Part shown: positions 52,016-60,900 of the stretch, one piece after another | Numbering within the stretch: position 1 is the first letter of the stretch | Layout of the letters: every line of letters starts with the position of its first letter | NCBI RefSeq assembly: GCF_018255755.1 | Contig: NZ_CP073766.1 | Coordinates: forward strand, 7,128,501 to 7,192,500 | Length of the DNA: 64,000 nt | From: Chitinophaga sp. HK235 | GTDB taxonomy: Bacteria; Bacteroidota; Bacteroidia; Chitinophagales; Chitinophagaceae | Reading direction: 5' to 3' | Notes under the pieces: model-generated | Databases searched by the model: none | What the model was told of the DNA's origin: nothing | What the model saw: only the letters and a program-made list of their open reading frames with translations | Made by a program: the position numbers and the translations under genes

Positions 52016-53346
52016 GGGACACTATCTCAAAAACTGTGTAAATCATAAAAATCGGGGTTTCGCTCGGATTTTTTAATTTTAAAGCATATACAGTTTTATG
52101 AAGACAGAAGATTTTTTATCAGACGACTTTCTGAAGCAGTTTAAAACAGCAGATCAGCTAAATAATTTCCTGGCCCAGATTCAGAAGCGGGGCATTGAAA
52201 AGATGCTGGAAGGTGAATTGGATAGCCATTTAGGCTATGATAAGCATGAGCCAAATGAAAGCGAAAATAGCCGTAATGGATACGGTAAAAAGAAGATTAA
52301 GACCAGCTATGGTGAATCTGAGATAAAAGTTCCCAGAGATCGTGATGCCAGTTTTAACCCTATGATCGTACCTAAACGCGAAGGCATGGTTCAGGGCCTT
52401 GAAGAGATAATAGTGTCTTTTTATGCCAAGGGGATGAGCGTGTCTGACATAGAAGAGCAAATAAGAGAAGCCTATAAATTTGACGTTTCGACGGCCACGA
52501 TCAGCCGCATCACCAGCCGTGTGACCGAAGATATTGTCGCCTGGCAAAACCGACCGTTAGAACCAGTTTATCTCATCGTCTGGATGGATGGCATTGTGTT
52601 CAAGGTACGGGAGAACAGCAAAGTAGTGAACAAAACCATCTATATCGCTGTGGGCCTAAAGCGGGATGGCCTCAAAGAAGTCCTGGGAATGTGGCTGGGG
52701 AAGAATGAATCAGCTGCCTATTGGATGACTGTACTTACAGATCTGAAGGCCCGTGGCCTGGAAGATATTCTAATAACGGCCACGGATAATCTTAATGGCT
52801 TTACTCAGACCATCAAATCGGTGTTCCCACAGTCTGCTACTCAGGTTTGTGTCGTACACCAGATACGCAACAGCTGCCGTTATGTAGTCTGGAAAGATAA
52901 AAAGGAGTTTACTACGGACATGAAAGATGTTTATGCAGCACCAACCAGACAAGCTGCCATGGCGGCTCTTGACGCCCTGGATGCTAAATGGAGTACAAAG
53001 TATGCATACGCCATCAAAAGCTGGCGCGAAAACTGGGAAGACCTCACTATCTTTTTTGACTTCCCCATGGAGATCAGACAGATCATCTACACGACCAATC
53101 TCATCGAAAATCTGAACGGTAAAATTAGAAAATATACCAAAAACAAGCTATCCTTCCCTACTGACGAAGCTGTCCTTAAATCTGTATACCTGGCTTTACG
53201 GGAAGTGTCAAAAAAATGGACCATGCCCATTAGAAACTGGGGCATGATCCTAAATCAGTTTTTAACTATTTTTGATAAAAGGGTGAGAATCTAACCTTTA
53301 ATTTGATCCCCGATTTTTAAGTTTACACACTTATTGAAATAGTCCC
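52016..53346 (+). mobile_element. IS256-family insertion sequence
   Basis: The element is about 1.33 kb with imperfect terminal inverted repeats: left GGGACACTATCTCAAAAACT..., right (reverse complement) GGGACTATTTCAATAAGTGT..., both running into GTGTAAA. Flanks share CGTTTC (52010-52015 and 53347-53352), extending to an 8-bp CGTTTCGG repeat if the first two G's of the element are counted as target; IS256 elements make 8-9 bp duplications. It carries one transposase gene and no passengers. It appears intact. Confidence 0.88.
52098..53294 (+). CDS. IS256-family transposase
   Basis: A 398-residue mutator-type transposase with a complete DDE triad: D164 in WMDGIVFKV, D230 in TATDNLNGF and E337 in TNLIENLNGKIRKY. 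The region VCVVHQIRNSCRYV carries the C/D-(x2)-H motif of the family. Length is normal and there is no frameshift, so the enzyme is probably functional. It starts about 80 bp inside the left end of the element. Confidence 0.96.
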   Translation: MKTEDFLSDDFLKQFKTADQLNNFLAQIQKRGIEKMLEGELDSHLGYDKHEPNESENSRNGYGKKKIKTSYGESEIKVPRDRDASFNPMIVPKREGMVQGLEEIIVSFYAKGMSVSDIEEQIREAYKFDVSTATISRITSRVTEDIVAWQNRPLEPVYLIVWMDGIVFKVRENSKVVNKTIYIAVGLKRDGLKEVLGMWLGKNESAAYWMTVLTDLKARGLEDILITATDNLNGFTQTIKSVFPQSATQVCVVHQIRNSCRYVVWKDKKEFTTDMKDVYAAPTRQAAMAALDALDAKWSTKYAYAIKSWRENWEDLTIFFDFPMEIRQIIYTTNLIENLNGKIRKYTKNKLSFPTDEAVLKSVYLALREVSKKWTMPIRNWGMILNQFLTIFDKRVRI

Positions 53347-53392
53347 CGTTTCGGCGAACGTTTTTTTATGGTAGTGATTTTAATGCCTGGTA

Positions 53393-53950
53393 TTAGTTAG
53401 AGCTGGCATCCTTGATGAGCTGCTGCTTATCTTTGTTCAGGTCTTTTTTATCCTGTTGCAGGTCTTTACGTTCGTGTTTCAGTTGTTGTCTGTCTTTACT
53501 CAAGCCGCGTTTATCGCTGTTGATGTCTTTTCGGTCGTTCTTCAGGTCTTTGAAGTCAGCATTACGGTCAGTCCTGTCTTTGTTGATATCTTTCCTTTCT
53601 GCATTAATTTCTTTTTGCTCTTTCCATGCATCTTTATAGTCGCCTTTTTTTACGTCAGCATTCTGTTCAGTGCGTTCCTGTCTGATCTCTGCTTTATCGT
53701 GGGCGATGTCTTTGTTGTCTTTGTTCAGGTCAGTCCTGTCTTTAGCTGCATCTTTACGGTCTTTGTTCAGATCGGCCTTATCTTTTACGATGTCTTTTTT
53801 CTCACCACGAATTTCTTTAACATCCTTATGGATATCATGACGATCATGTTTGATATCATGTGCATCGTGCATTAAGCGGTGAGCATTCTGTGCTTGTGCA
53901 GTAGCACCAATTGCTAAAGTGGCAGTAGCTAAAATCAAAAGTGCTTTCAT
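53393..53950 (-). CDS. exported highly charged repeat protein
   Basis: A 185-residue protein with signal peptide (MKALLILATATLAIGATAQAQ). Almost all of the mature chain consists of degenerate 7-residue units of the type K-D-x-x-D-L-N/K (for example DKADLNKDRKDAAKDRTDLN), rich in Lys, Asp, Arg and His near the start (HRLMHDAHDIKHDRHDIHKD). It should form a long charged helix or coiled coil. No known enzyme motif. The His/Asp-rich start could bind metal ions. It may be a periplasmic or surface structural protein. Confidence 0.7.
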   Translation of the reverse strand: MKALLILATATLAIGATAQAQNAHRLMHDAHDIKHDRHDIHKDVKEIRGEKKDIVKDKADLNKDRKDAAKDRTDLNKDNKDIAHDKAEIRQERTEQNADVKKGDYKDAWKEQKEINAERKDINKDRTDRNADFKDLKNDRKDINSDKRGLSKDRQQLKHERKDLQQDKKDLNKDKQQLIKDASSN

Positions 53951-54272
53951 GTTGCTTATGGTTTAATTAGTAAAACAGATTACATGAAAAAGTAGACTGA
54001 GTTATAAAATAAAAGTTTAATGCATGTGGAGAAAAAAATCATCCCGTGTAAATACCTTTTCAGAGGTGTTAATAAAGTATGATATATTTATATATACTAA
54101 TATATATAATAGATTATACAGCAAGATATATAGGTAAAGGCAAGCGTGAATCGAAAGCAATTTTCCATCGGTCATTTTTTTATTTTAACATTTTTGTCTA
54201 ACAAAAATGAATATTTAATGCCATATTTGCCTTCTTGGAATGAAGTATTAATATTTAAAATCAAAAAATCCC
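53951..54272. other. AT-rich intergenic stretch
   Basis: About 320 bp without a gene, very AT-rich in the middle (runs of TATA/ATAT around 54077-54112). It must hold the promoters of the divergent charged-repeat and ABC-F genes. No precise boxes can be assigned with confidence. Confidence 0.4.
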
Positions 54273-55862
54273 GTGGGCTTAATTATAAGATCATTGAATT
54301 ATGTTCATCCAGATAATGAGGAGCTATTCTATGACTTGAACTTTATTTTAAATGATGGAGAAAAGGCCGCATTGGTTGGAATAAATGGCGCCGGTAAATC
54401 AACACTGCTTCGCATCGTTTCAGGAAAACTTGAATTAACATCGGGAGAAATTATCTCTTCGGAGATACCCTGGTATGTACCACAACATTTGGGAGAGTTT
54501 GACACATGGTCTGTCGCTCAGGTATTAGGAGCAGATAAGAAACTGGATGCGCTTCATGCTATTTTAGGAGGAGATACTGATGTACAGCATTTTACACAGT
54601 TGGATGATGATTGGGATATCGAAAATAAAGTTAAAAAGGTCCTTGAAAAATGGGAACTTGGTAATATAAGTGAAAATCGGTTAATAGGAAGCCTAAGCGG
54701 TGGTCAGAAGACAAAAGCTTTTCTTTCAGCAATGGATATGAATAGCCCGAATCTTATTTTGTTAGACGAGCCCTCCAATCATCTGGACATCAAAACCAGA
54801 ATGAAACTTTACACGATGATCCTTCAAAGCAAATCAACCATGCTTATAGTGAGTCATGATAGAACATTATTGAATCTCATGAACAAAACGCTGGAACTTA
54901 ATGAAAAGGGAATTGAAGTATTTGGAGGAAATTTTGAGTTTTATCAGCAGAAAAAAATGGAAAAAGTAAATGCATTGCGCGCCCGGTTGAACGAGCAATC
55001 CAAAGCATTGAAAGAGTCCGAGAAAAAAGCCACGGATATGGCTGGCCAAAGGGCACAGCAGGAATCCAAAGGTCGGTCGGCAGGATTGAGCAATTCAATA
55101 CCACGTATTATTGCTGGTGGTCTAAAAAACAAAGCTGAACGCAGTACTGCGAGAATGCTAAATGCACATGAAGAAAAAATAGCCACTCTGCTGCATAATA
55201 TTGAAGAGACCAAAGCACAAATCCAGGAATATGAAATTCTTAAAATCGATATCAAGACTCCGGAACTAAGTCCAGGGAAGTTGCTTATCGATATTGCAGA
55301 TGTTAACTTTAAGTATAGTGATAGATTTTTATGGAATAATCTTAGCTTTCAGATTAAATCCGGCGAGCGAGTACAAATCGAAGGCGGGAATGGAAGCGGG
55401 AAGACCACATTGCTGAAAATTATTACACGGGAGCTAAAACCTTTTGAAGGCAGCTATAACAGTTCAGCATTCTCTTACTTTTATCTTGATCAGAACTACT
55501 CGATGATAGATCCTAAACTAAGTGTTTATGAACAAATACAAGAATATAATAAACGTGGGTTAGAGGAGCATGAATTAAAAGAATTATTAGTTTATTCCCA
55601 GTTTAAACCGGCAGCTTTTGATAAAAAATGCTCAGGGTTAAGTGGTGGAGAGAGAATGAAATTATCGTTGAGTTGTCTGTTAGTAAGTAATCAGGAGCCG
55701 GATTTACTGATTCTTGATGAACCGACAAATAATCTTGACATTCGGAGTTTGGAAGTGTTGACTTTGGCAGTAAAAAATTTCGGGGGTACGCTGTTAGTGA
55801 TTTCGCATGATGATTATTTTATCAACGAAATTGGAATTGACTATAGAATAAGTTTAACTTAA
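54273..55862 (+). CDS. ABC-F family ATPase (ribosome-associated)
   Basis: A 529-residue protein with two ABC domains and no membrane segments. Walker A: GINGAGKST and GGNGSGKTT; signature: LSGGQKTKAFLS and LSGGERMKLSLS; Walker B: LILLDEPSNHLD and LLILDEPTNNLD. The linker between the domains is charged and coiled (FYQQKKMEKVNALRARLNEQ...), as in ABC-F proteins that act on the ribosomal E-site, some of which confer resistance to ribosome-targeting antibiotics. It starts at GTG 54273 and is followed after 5 bp by a TetR gene, which suggests drug-inducible control. Confidence 0.88.
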   Translation: MGLIIRSLNYVHPDNEELFYDLNFILNDGEKAALVGINGAGKSTLLRIVSGKLELTSGEIISSEIPWYVPQHLGEFDTWSVAQVLGADKKLDALHAILGGDTDVQHFTQLDDDWDIENKVKKVLEKWELGNISENRLIGSLSGGQKTKAFLSAMDMNSPNLILLDEPSNHLDIKTRMKLYTMILQSKSTMLIVSHDRTLLNLMNKTLELNEKGIEVFGGNFEFYQQKKMEKVNALRARLNEQSKALKESEKKATDMAGQRAQQESKGRSAGLSNSIPRIIAGGLKNKAERSTARMLNAHEEKIATLLHNIEETKAQIQEYEILKIDIKTPELSPGKLLIDIADVNFKYSDRFLWNNLSFQIKSGERVQIEGGNGSGKTTLLKIITRELKPFEGSYNSSAFSYFYLDQNYSMIDPKLSVYEQIQEYNKRGLEEHELKELLVYSQFKPAAFDKKCSGLSGGERMKLSLSCLLVSNQEPDLLILDEPTNNLDIRSLEVLTLAVKNFGGTLLVISHDDYFINEIGIDYRISLT

Positions 55863-55867
55863 AAAAT

Positions 55868-56461
55868 ATGCCACTAAAAAATACGGGGACTGAGCAGCAT
55901 ATAAAAGACACTGCAAAGCGGCTGCTTTTCGCAGAAGGAAAACTCCATGCTACTACGCAGGAAATAGCAGATGCCGCTGGCGTTAACAGAACGGCACTAC
56001 ATTATTATTTCCGTTCGAGAGATCAGTTGATTTCTGCCATATTTCAAGATGCTATGCAGGATTTGAGCCAACGCCTCAACGAATGCATGACTTCTGACCA
56101 ATCTTTTAAAGCTAAGACAGAAAATATTATTGTAGTTTTTCTCAGGCATATGATTGCTTTTCCCTATCAGGAAACATTTTTGGTTACTGAGATCAACACT
56201 TTAGGTAAGAAACTGATCAGCAACATTCAATCGGACCCTGTAAAGTCCTATTTAAAAGAAGCTGCGGACGAAATGGAGAAAGGAACGATTGAGAAGATGA
56301 ATCCAATTCATTTTCTGATGAACTTATTTTCTCTTTTGTCCTACCCATTAATCATGGCTCCTCTTTACAAAAAGTTGTTCCAGGTGTCTGGGAGAGATTT
56401 CAAAGAGTTGATAGACGAGCGCGGAAAACTTATTATCAGTTTGCTATTTAAAAACCAATGA
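55868..56461 (+). CDS. TetR/AcrR-family regulator
   Basis: A 197-residue repressor. N-terminal HTH: IKDTAKRLLFAEGKLHATTQ then EIADAAGVNRTALHYYFRSRDQLISAIF; the rest is the helical ligand-binding domain. It lies 5 bp downstream of the ABC-F gene in the same direction, so it probably regulates its own operon in response to a drug or metabolite. Confidence 0.88.
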   Translation: MPLKNTGTEQHIKDTAKRLLFAEGKLHATTQEIADAAGVNRTALHYYFRSRDQLISAIFQDAMQDLSQRLNECMTSDQSFKAKTENIIVVFLRHMIAFPYQETFLVTEINTLGKKLISNIQSDPVKSYLKEAADEMEKGTIEKMNPIHFLMNLFSLLSYPLIMAPLYKKLFQVSGRDFKELIDERGKLIISLLFKNQ

Positions 56462-56495
56462 TACTAATAGTTAAACCTTACATCATTATATTTAA

Positions 56496-56666
56496 ATGCA
56501 AAAGCATAAAAGTATTCCCGAAGCAGCTATCTGGGATGAAAAAAATAATCAATGGGAGTGGGGCAAAAAAAAATGCTGCGGAGTATCTGCTGATTCAAAA
56601 ATAACCAGGCCCAGAGCGGACCTACAAGACCTTAAAAGCAAAAGGAGGCTGTATCAAAAGTATTGA
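56496..56666 (+). CDS. possible small ORF (56 residues)
   Basis: ATG 56496 to TGA 56664-56666 encodes MQKHKSIPEAAIWDEKNNQW followed by EWGKKKCCGVSADSK and a basic tail. The tryptophan-rich start resembles the beginning of some longer Bacteroidetes proteins with MORN-like repeats, so it may be a truncated remnant. Its end overlaps the hairpin at 56645-56674. Low confidence that it is translated. Confidence 0.3.
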   Translation: MQKHKSIPEAAIWDEKNNQWEWGKKKCCGVSADSKITRPRADLQDLKSKRRLYQKY

Positions 56667-56674
56667 GCAGCCTC
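56645..56674 (+). terminator. terminator downstream of the TetR gene
   Basis: GAGGCTG / CAGCCTC stem with a 16-nt loop, then TTTTTGTTTTTG. It is the first good terminator after the ABC-F/TetR unit. Confidence 0.65.
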
Positions 56675-57202
56675 TTTTTGTTTTTGTGCCCAGTAGCGGA
56701 GTATGCTCGAACCCAATGCTGTTGACTCTAGACCAGGCATAAGTCGCCATGGCTAATGCTATCATTTATTTGCAGGTCCTCTTAACTTTTCTGCATGATG
56801 CGGAAACCCGATACAACTTATACGCTAAACAAAAAAGCCTTCCAGGTTCTCACTTTTCCGGAGGATGCTATTTCCTAACAGTAGCCCGCAGTATCAGGGC
56901 CAGTAAAAAATATCGGGAATTTTAACCGGGGGACTTGTTTTGCTCTAGTATTTGCTGTAAACTTGCGATAAAGAAGGAAAGTGACCTTTTTTTAGAGCAC
57001 TAATGTCAGAATCTGTTACACGTATATAGTTATTTATTAATGTAAGGTCTTCCCATATATTTATGGTTATCCTTATTTGATGTCCCTTTACCAAGTATTG
57101 ATTTGAGTTTTTTTGTCATATATATTTATATGGCACCTCAATAATGGAGATTATGCGCCGTCACCGACGTAGTCTTCTTCCGACCCTAAAATATTAATAT
57201 TG
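56675..57202. other. non-coding stretch before the lasso cluster
   Basis: About 530 bp without a convincing gene. The first part (about 56686-56760) resembles the 3' half of a degenerate tRNA on the minus strand (it begins TGCCCAG like the tRNA-Leu here and contains CTCGAACCC), but does not fold fully. The part from 57000 on is AT-rich and should hold the lasso-cluster promoter. Confidence 0.35.
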
Positions 57203-57478
57203 ATGATTTTCTCAGGAAAAGAAATAAAAGTATCTGAAAACAGTGTTGTCCGGGAAATGGGCGCTGGCATTGTTATTTTGAATTTAAACACGGAGCGGTT
57301 TTATGAACTCAATGAGGTTGGAAAACGCTTTTGGGAATTGTTATCTGATAATCACGACTACACGTCAATCCTGAATATACTACAAGCTGAGTACGAGGTA
57401 AGTGCAGAGCAACTTCAGGATGATATCACGCGATTAATAGGGGACCTTGATGAGGCGGAACTAATTGTTGGTTACTGA
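57203..57478 (+). CDS. PqqD-like leader-recognition protein (lasso B1)
   Basis: A 91-residue PqqD-family protein: EMGAGIVILNLNTERFYELNEVGKRFWELL is the characteristic winged-helix RRE core, followed by SILNILQAEYEVSAEQLQDDI. In lasso systems it binds the precursor leader (the YxxPxLxxLG motif) and hands it to the B2 protease. ATG 57203 chosen; TTG one codon earlier also possible. Its last base is the first base of the next start (overlap TGATG). Confidence 0.88.
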   Translation: MIFSGKEIKVSENSVVREMGAGIVILNLNTERFYELNEVGKRFWELLSDNHDYTSILNILQAEYEVSAEQLQDDITRLIGDLDEAELIVGY

Positions 57479-57945
57479 TGTATTCGGAGCACGATTTCAT
57501 TCAAGTGAACAGATCTTTAAGAGCATATGATCGAACGCTTTTCCGTACTCGTATTCTTACTATCCTAACAGAAGCATGCCTTCGTTTTACGAACTTAAAA
57601 ACAACCGACAGGCTGCTTTCTTTTTTCATAAAGAATGTTCCGCCACCGGGTGACCATGAAACAACAGTCATTCTCGACAGGTATGCAACTATCTTTAATC
57701 AGCTGAACCAGCTGTCTTCTTTAAAAGGGCGATGTTTATCGCAATCACTGGTTATGCGTTGCTTATTAAGCAGAAAAGGAATCTCTTCAGAACTCCGGAT
57801 TGGTGTACACCAGCTTAATGGCACATTTGATGCACATGCCTGGTTAGAGAAAGATGGAATGCTTTTGAATGATCATCCTTCTGTTATCACTAAGTATTTT
57901 CCTTTACCGGAAGGTAAATTAAACGGTATCCTTAAATTTAAATGA
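57478..57945 (+). CDS. lasso peptide leader protease (B2, transglutaminase-like)
   Basis: A 155-residue cysteine protease of the transglutaminase-like B2 family. Catalytic triad visible: C86 in GRCLSQSLVMRCLL, H120 in FDAHAWLE and D132 in LLNDHPS. The spacing is that of lasso B2 proteins, which cut the leader after the conserved penultimate threonine. It overlaps the upstream gene by 1 bp and the cyclase by 4 bp (ATGA). Confidence 0.9.
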   Translation: MYSEHDFIQVNRSLRAYDRTLFRTRILTILTEACLRFTNLKTTDRLLSFFIKNVPPPGDHETTVILDRYATIFNQLNQLSSLKGRCLSQSLVMRCLLSRKGISSELRIGVHQLNGTFDAHAWLEKDGMLLNDHPSVITKYFPLPEGKLNGILKFK

Positions 57946-59753
57946 GTGGATTCATTGGAATAGTATCTTCTCAGCTCCAAAAGTCCGACACAACATTACT
58001 TGATGTGTCTACAGCTGTTATTGCATCTTGTTGCGATGACTATCTGGGAGCATGGAACAGTAACCAGGCGGATTTACGGTTTGGCTGGCTTAAAACCTGC
58101 GAGGACACTGAAGAAGAACAACTTCCCTTTACGATTGATGAAAATCTCCGGATAGTGGGGGATGTACGCCTGGATAACCGTATGGAGCTGTTGAAAGAGC
58201 TGGGCGCACGTTTCAGGGGCATCAGTAATGCCACCCCTGATTCTTACCTCATCCTATATGCCTATCAGCATTGGGGCGAGGATTGCCTGCAACATATTTC
58301 CGGTGATTATGCTTTTGCTATCTGGAACGAACAAACAAGTTATCTTTTTTGTGCCCGTGACCATTTCGGGCTGATCCCTTTTTATTATACGCAATCTGAT
58401 AACTGGTTTCTTTTCACAAATTTTTATCTTTCTCTTAAAGATATACCCGGTCTGATGTCTGACTTAGACGATGATGTATTGCGTGACTACCTGCGAAGTG
58501 GGGTAAACAGGAGTTTTGATCAAACGATTTATAAAAAGATAAAGAAGCTTCCGCCGGCTCATAAATTGATTTATAAAGACGGAACAATTCATATCAGTTG
58601 CTATTGGGAAATTCCTGCCAATATTACACCTATCCGTTACAAGACGACAACGGAATATGTTTATCATTTCTATCGTTTATTTGAGCAATCTATTAAAGAC
58701 CGTACCCGTACTAATAAAGTAGCCTGCTCATTGAGTGGTGGAATGGATAGTTCATCCATAACGGCAACAACGAAAAAGGTGCTTGATGATACCTATGGTG
58801 ACAACCATATGCTAGTCTCCTATAATATAGGATACAGGCATCTTGTAAGTGAGAATGAAGGATATTTTGGGAAGCTCACAGCCAGCCATCTTAAGATACC
58901 GCTCAAACAATACATTGGAGAGGACTATGTGAAGAATATTGCCCAACCAATGAGCTACTGGATTCCCGAACCGGCCGCGATACCAAATGCTACAGCGGAA
59001 TCTCAGATAGTTGCTGATGCAGCTGCTTTCTCAAGAGTCTACCTGACAGGCTTTGGAGGAGATCCGTTGTTCGAGTTTGAACAACACTCACATGACCGGC
59101 TCATATCTCAGGGATACTTATTGCAGGCATACCGGGATAGCCTGATATTTTATAAAACATTTGGCGGTTTTTCCCGGATGGTCTGGCAAAGAATAAAGAA
59201 ATTGATGAGGAAAGCACCCGTCGCAAAGATAACTATGCCTCCCTGGTTCGATCCCTCTTTCTTTCCTGAAGATTATTTACCATTTAAGCCCAATAAGGAT
59301 GGAACTTCAGTACGTTCAAATTTTGCTATGTGCGGAAACGTATACTGGTCTTCACTATTTGAAACATCCCATCCCGGTTTTACCGGAACCAGAATAAAGA
59401 TAAGACAACCATTTTTTTCATTAGAACTATTTCTCTTTATACTTGCACTCCCTCCGCATTTATTGTATCATAAGTCGTTGCTCCGAATGGCCATGACTCC
59501 CTATCTTCCCGGAGAAGTAGTAAAAAGACCCAAAACACCTCTTTTTGGGAATCCTCATGCTCAAAACTTAAAAGCACAGGAAATAGTCGATATACTGAGA
59601 AAAAAAGTTTCGGAATCCGGTGATTTTTTAACCGGTAAAATAAACGTCCATGGCTTGCTGACAGCTATCGGAGAGCCTGGAATTTCACCTGCATCTTATA
59701 ACAGCATTTTACATATTTTACATGTTCTATCGTGGAGGAATTACCCCTCTTAA
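57942..59753 (+). CDS. lasso cyclase (asparagine-synthase-like, C protein)
   Basis: A 603-residue asparagine-synthase homologue. Residues 1 to about 215 form the glutaminase-like domain, but the nucleophile at position 2 is Ser (MSGFIGI) instead of Cys, so glutamine hydrolysis is unlikely, as is usual in lasso cyclases. The synthetase domain has the ATP-pyrophosphatase loop S265-G-G-M-D-S-S and the block LTGFGGDPLFEFEQHSHD. It activates the Asp/Glu side chain as an adenylate and closes the macrolactam ring. Confidence 0.9.
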   Translation: MSGFIGIVSSQLQKSDTTLLDVSTAVIASCCDDYLGAWNSNQADLRFGWLKTCEDTEEEQLPFTIDENLRIVGDVRLDNRMELLKELGARFRGISNATPDSYLILYAYQHWGEDCLQHISGDYAFAIWNEQTSYLFCARDHFGLIPFYYTQSDNWFLFTNFYLSLKDIPGLMSDLDDDVLRDYLRSGVNRSFDQTIYKKIKKLPPAHKLIYKDGTIHISCYWEIPANITPIRYKTTTEYVYHFYRLFEQSIKDRTRTNKVACSLSGGMDSSSITATTKKVLDDTYGDNHMLVSYNIGYRHLVSENEGYFGKLTASHLKIPLKQYIGEDYVKNIAQPMSYWIPEPAAIPNATAESQIVADAAAFSRVYLTGFGGDPLFEFEQHSHDRLISQGYLLQAYRDSLIFYKTFGGFSRMVWQRIKKLMRKAPVAKITMPPWFDPSFFPEDYLPFKPNKDGTSVRSNFAMCGNVYWSSLFETSHPGFTGTRIKIRQPFFSLELFLFILALPPHLLYHKSLLRMAMTPYLPGEVVKRPKTPLFGNPHAQNLKAQEIVDILRKKVSESGDFLTGKINVHGLLTAIGEPGISPASYNSILHILHVLSWRNYPS

Positions 59754-59784
59754 TCCATTTCACTCACTTTAAAAGATTAACATT

Positions 59785-59931
59785 ATGCAAGAAGAAGTAC
59801 TTACACCAGGAGAAAAAAAAATGTATCAATCCCCTGAGTTAAAAAATCTTGGAAAAATTGGAGAGGTGACAAATACCACCAATTCCGGCCATGGAAATGA
59901 CGGTGGTACTGGACCAGCTTATAACTCATAA
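59785..59931 (+). CDS. lasso peptide precursor
   Basis: A 48-residue peptide too short for usual gene finders. The leader has the recognition motif Y14-Q-S-P17-E-L19-K-N-L-G23, followed six residues later by T29, which fits the conserved Thr at position -2. Cleavage after N30 gives core TTNSGHGNDGGTGPAYNS (18 residues). A ring between the amine of T31 (core 1) and D39 (core 9) would have nine members, a common lasso size. The core ends in Ser48, and an HprK-like kinase follows, so C-terminal phosphorylation as in paeninodin is likely. A Thr as first core residue is less common than Gly. ATG 59785 lies 31 bp after the cyclase. Confidence 0.82.
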   Translation: MQEEVLTPGEKKMYQSPELKNLGKIGEVTNTTNSGHGNDGGTGPAYNS

Positions 59932-59943
59932 TTATTTGAACGA

Positions 59944-60900
59944 TTGCATTCCGCTATTAACTTCACAGGTTTAAATTCCGCTGACTTTGTCGAACTGAAG
60001 GAGAAAATGATGTTTAATCCACTTAAACTCACTTCTTCTTCGGCAACCTTTGGCGAGGATGTTTATTCAGGAAACACTTCTGAGAATCAGAAGTGTTTCC
60101 TGTTTGAGTATCACAACGATCAAACAACAGTAGCAAGCTTCATTATTTTATCAGAAGGGAGAGACGTATGCTATCACTTCACATCTGCTGCCACTGAAAA
60201 AACTGTTCAATCATTAATTCGGGGGAATATTACCAAGTTTTGTTTGCAGGAACAGGGGCGTTTTTGCTTACATGCATCTGCCATGTGTGTCAATGATAAG
60301 GTAGTTTTATTTATAGGTAGAAAGGGAGCTGGTAAATCTACGTTGGCTACCTATTTTCACCTGAATGGACATGCCATCTGGTGTGATGACTATTCTATGT
60401 TACAGCAGGAGAATAATATTTTTTGGGTGGCACAGGGAGAAACTTCCCTGAAGATTAACCCTGATATTGTATCGGTGCTGAATATCCCCCAGGCAAACCT
60501 CGAACGCGTATTCGAATTGCCTGCTGACTGGAAAAGAACTGCGCTATCTGATATGATCACCCAAAAATATTATTTCCATCAACAGGAATCTGCAGTAGAT
60601 GTACTTCCTCGCGAAGTGGCAGCTGTGTTTTTTATTAATCCAAGAATACCTGAACCCGAAAAACTGATCACCAACATAAAAAAAACGGATGCACTGGCTG
60701 TACTGATGGATGAAATATTACTTCCAGGCTTTAATTCGAAGCAGTATCTAAAGCTTTACTTTCAATCGGCACTGACCTTACTGGAAATTGTACCGTCTTA
60801 TAATTTATATCCTCCGGATAATATCATGCGTATCGGGGAGGTGTATGATTCAATACTTGAAACTATAAGTAAGACCCGGAATGAGAACACAAGTGCCTAA
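59944..60900 (+). CDS. HPr-kinase-like lasso peptide kinase
   Basis: A 318-residue protein with a kinase domain of the HprK/P type: P-loop GRKGAGKS at 125-132, HGHAIWCDDYSML-like metal-binding region (NGHAIWCDDYSM), and AAVFFINPRI. Relatives in lasso clusters phosphorylate the C-terminal serine of the precursor before maturation, and the precursor here ends in Ser. Start is uncertain: TTG 59944 or ATG 60007. It overlaps the next gene by 20 bp. Confidence 0.82.
   Translation: MHSAINFTGLNSADFVELKEKMMFNPLKLTSSSATFGEDVYSGNTSENQKCFLFEYHNDQTTVASFIILSEGRDVCYHFTSAATEKTVQSLIRGNITKFCLQEQGRFCLHASAMCVNDKVVLFIGRKGAGKSTLATYFHLNGHAIWCDDYSMLQQENNIFWVAQGETSLKINPDIVSVLNIPQANLERVFELPADWKRTALSDMITQKYYFHQQESAVDVLPREVAAVFFINPRIPEPEKLITNIKKTDALAVLMDEILLPGFNSKQYLKLYFQSALTLLEIVPSYNLYPPDNIMRIGEVYDSILETISKTRNENTSA

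Larger units (their letters stand above)
51998..53367. other. MocR-gene terminator split by IS insertion
   Basis: The left arm AAAAAACGTTC (51998-52008) and right arm GAACGTTTTTTT (53356-53367) are complementary, and only the short loop sequence plus the IS lies between. Without the IS the site reads as an ordinary 11-bp rho-independent hairpin 8 bp after the MocR stop. Confidence 0.8.

Noticed and set aside
53412..53875. Long plus-strand frames rich in Ser/Phe/Val opposite the charged-repeat gene
   Set aside because: They are the complement of Lys/Asp-rich repeats (GAY/AAR codons), not independent genes.
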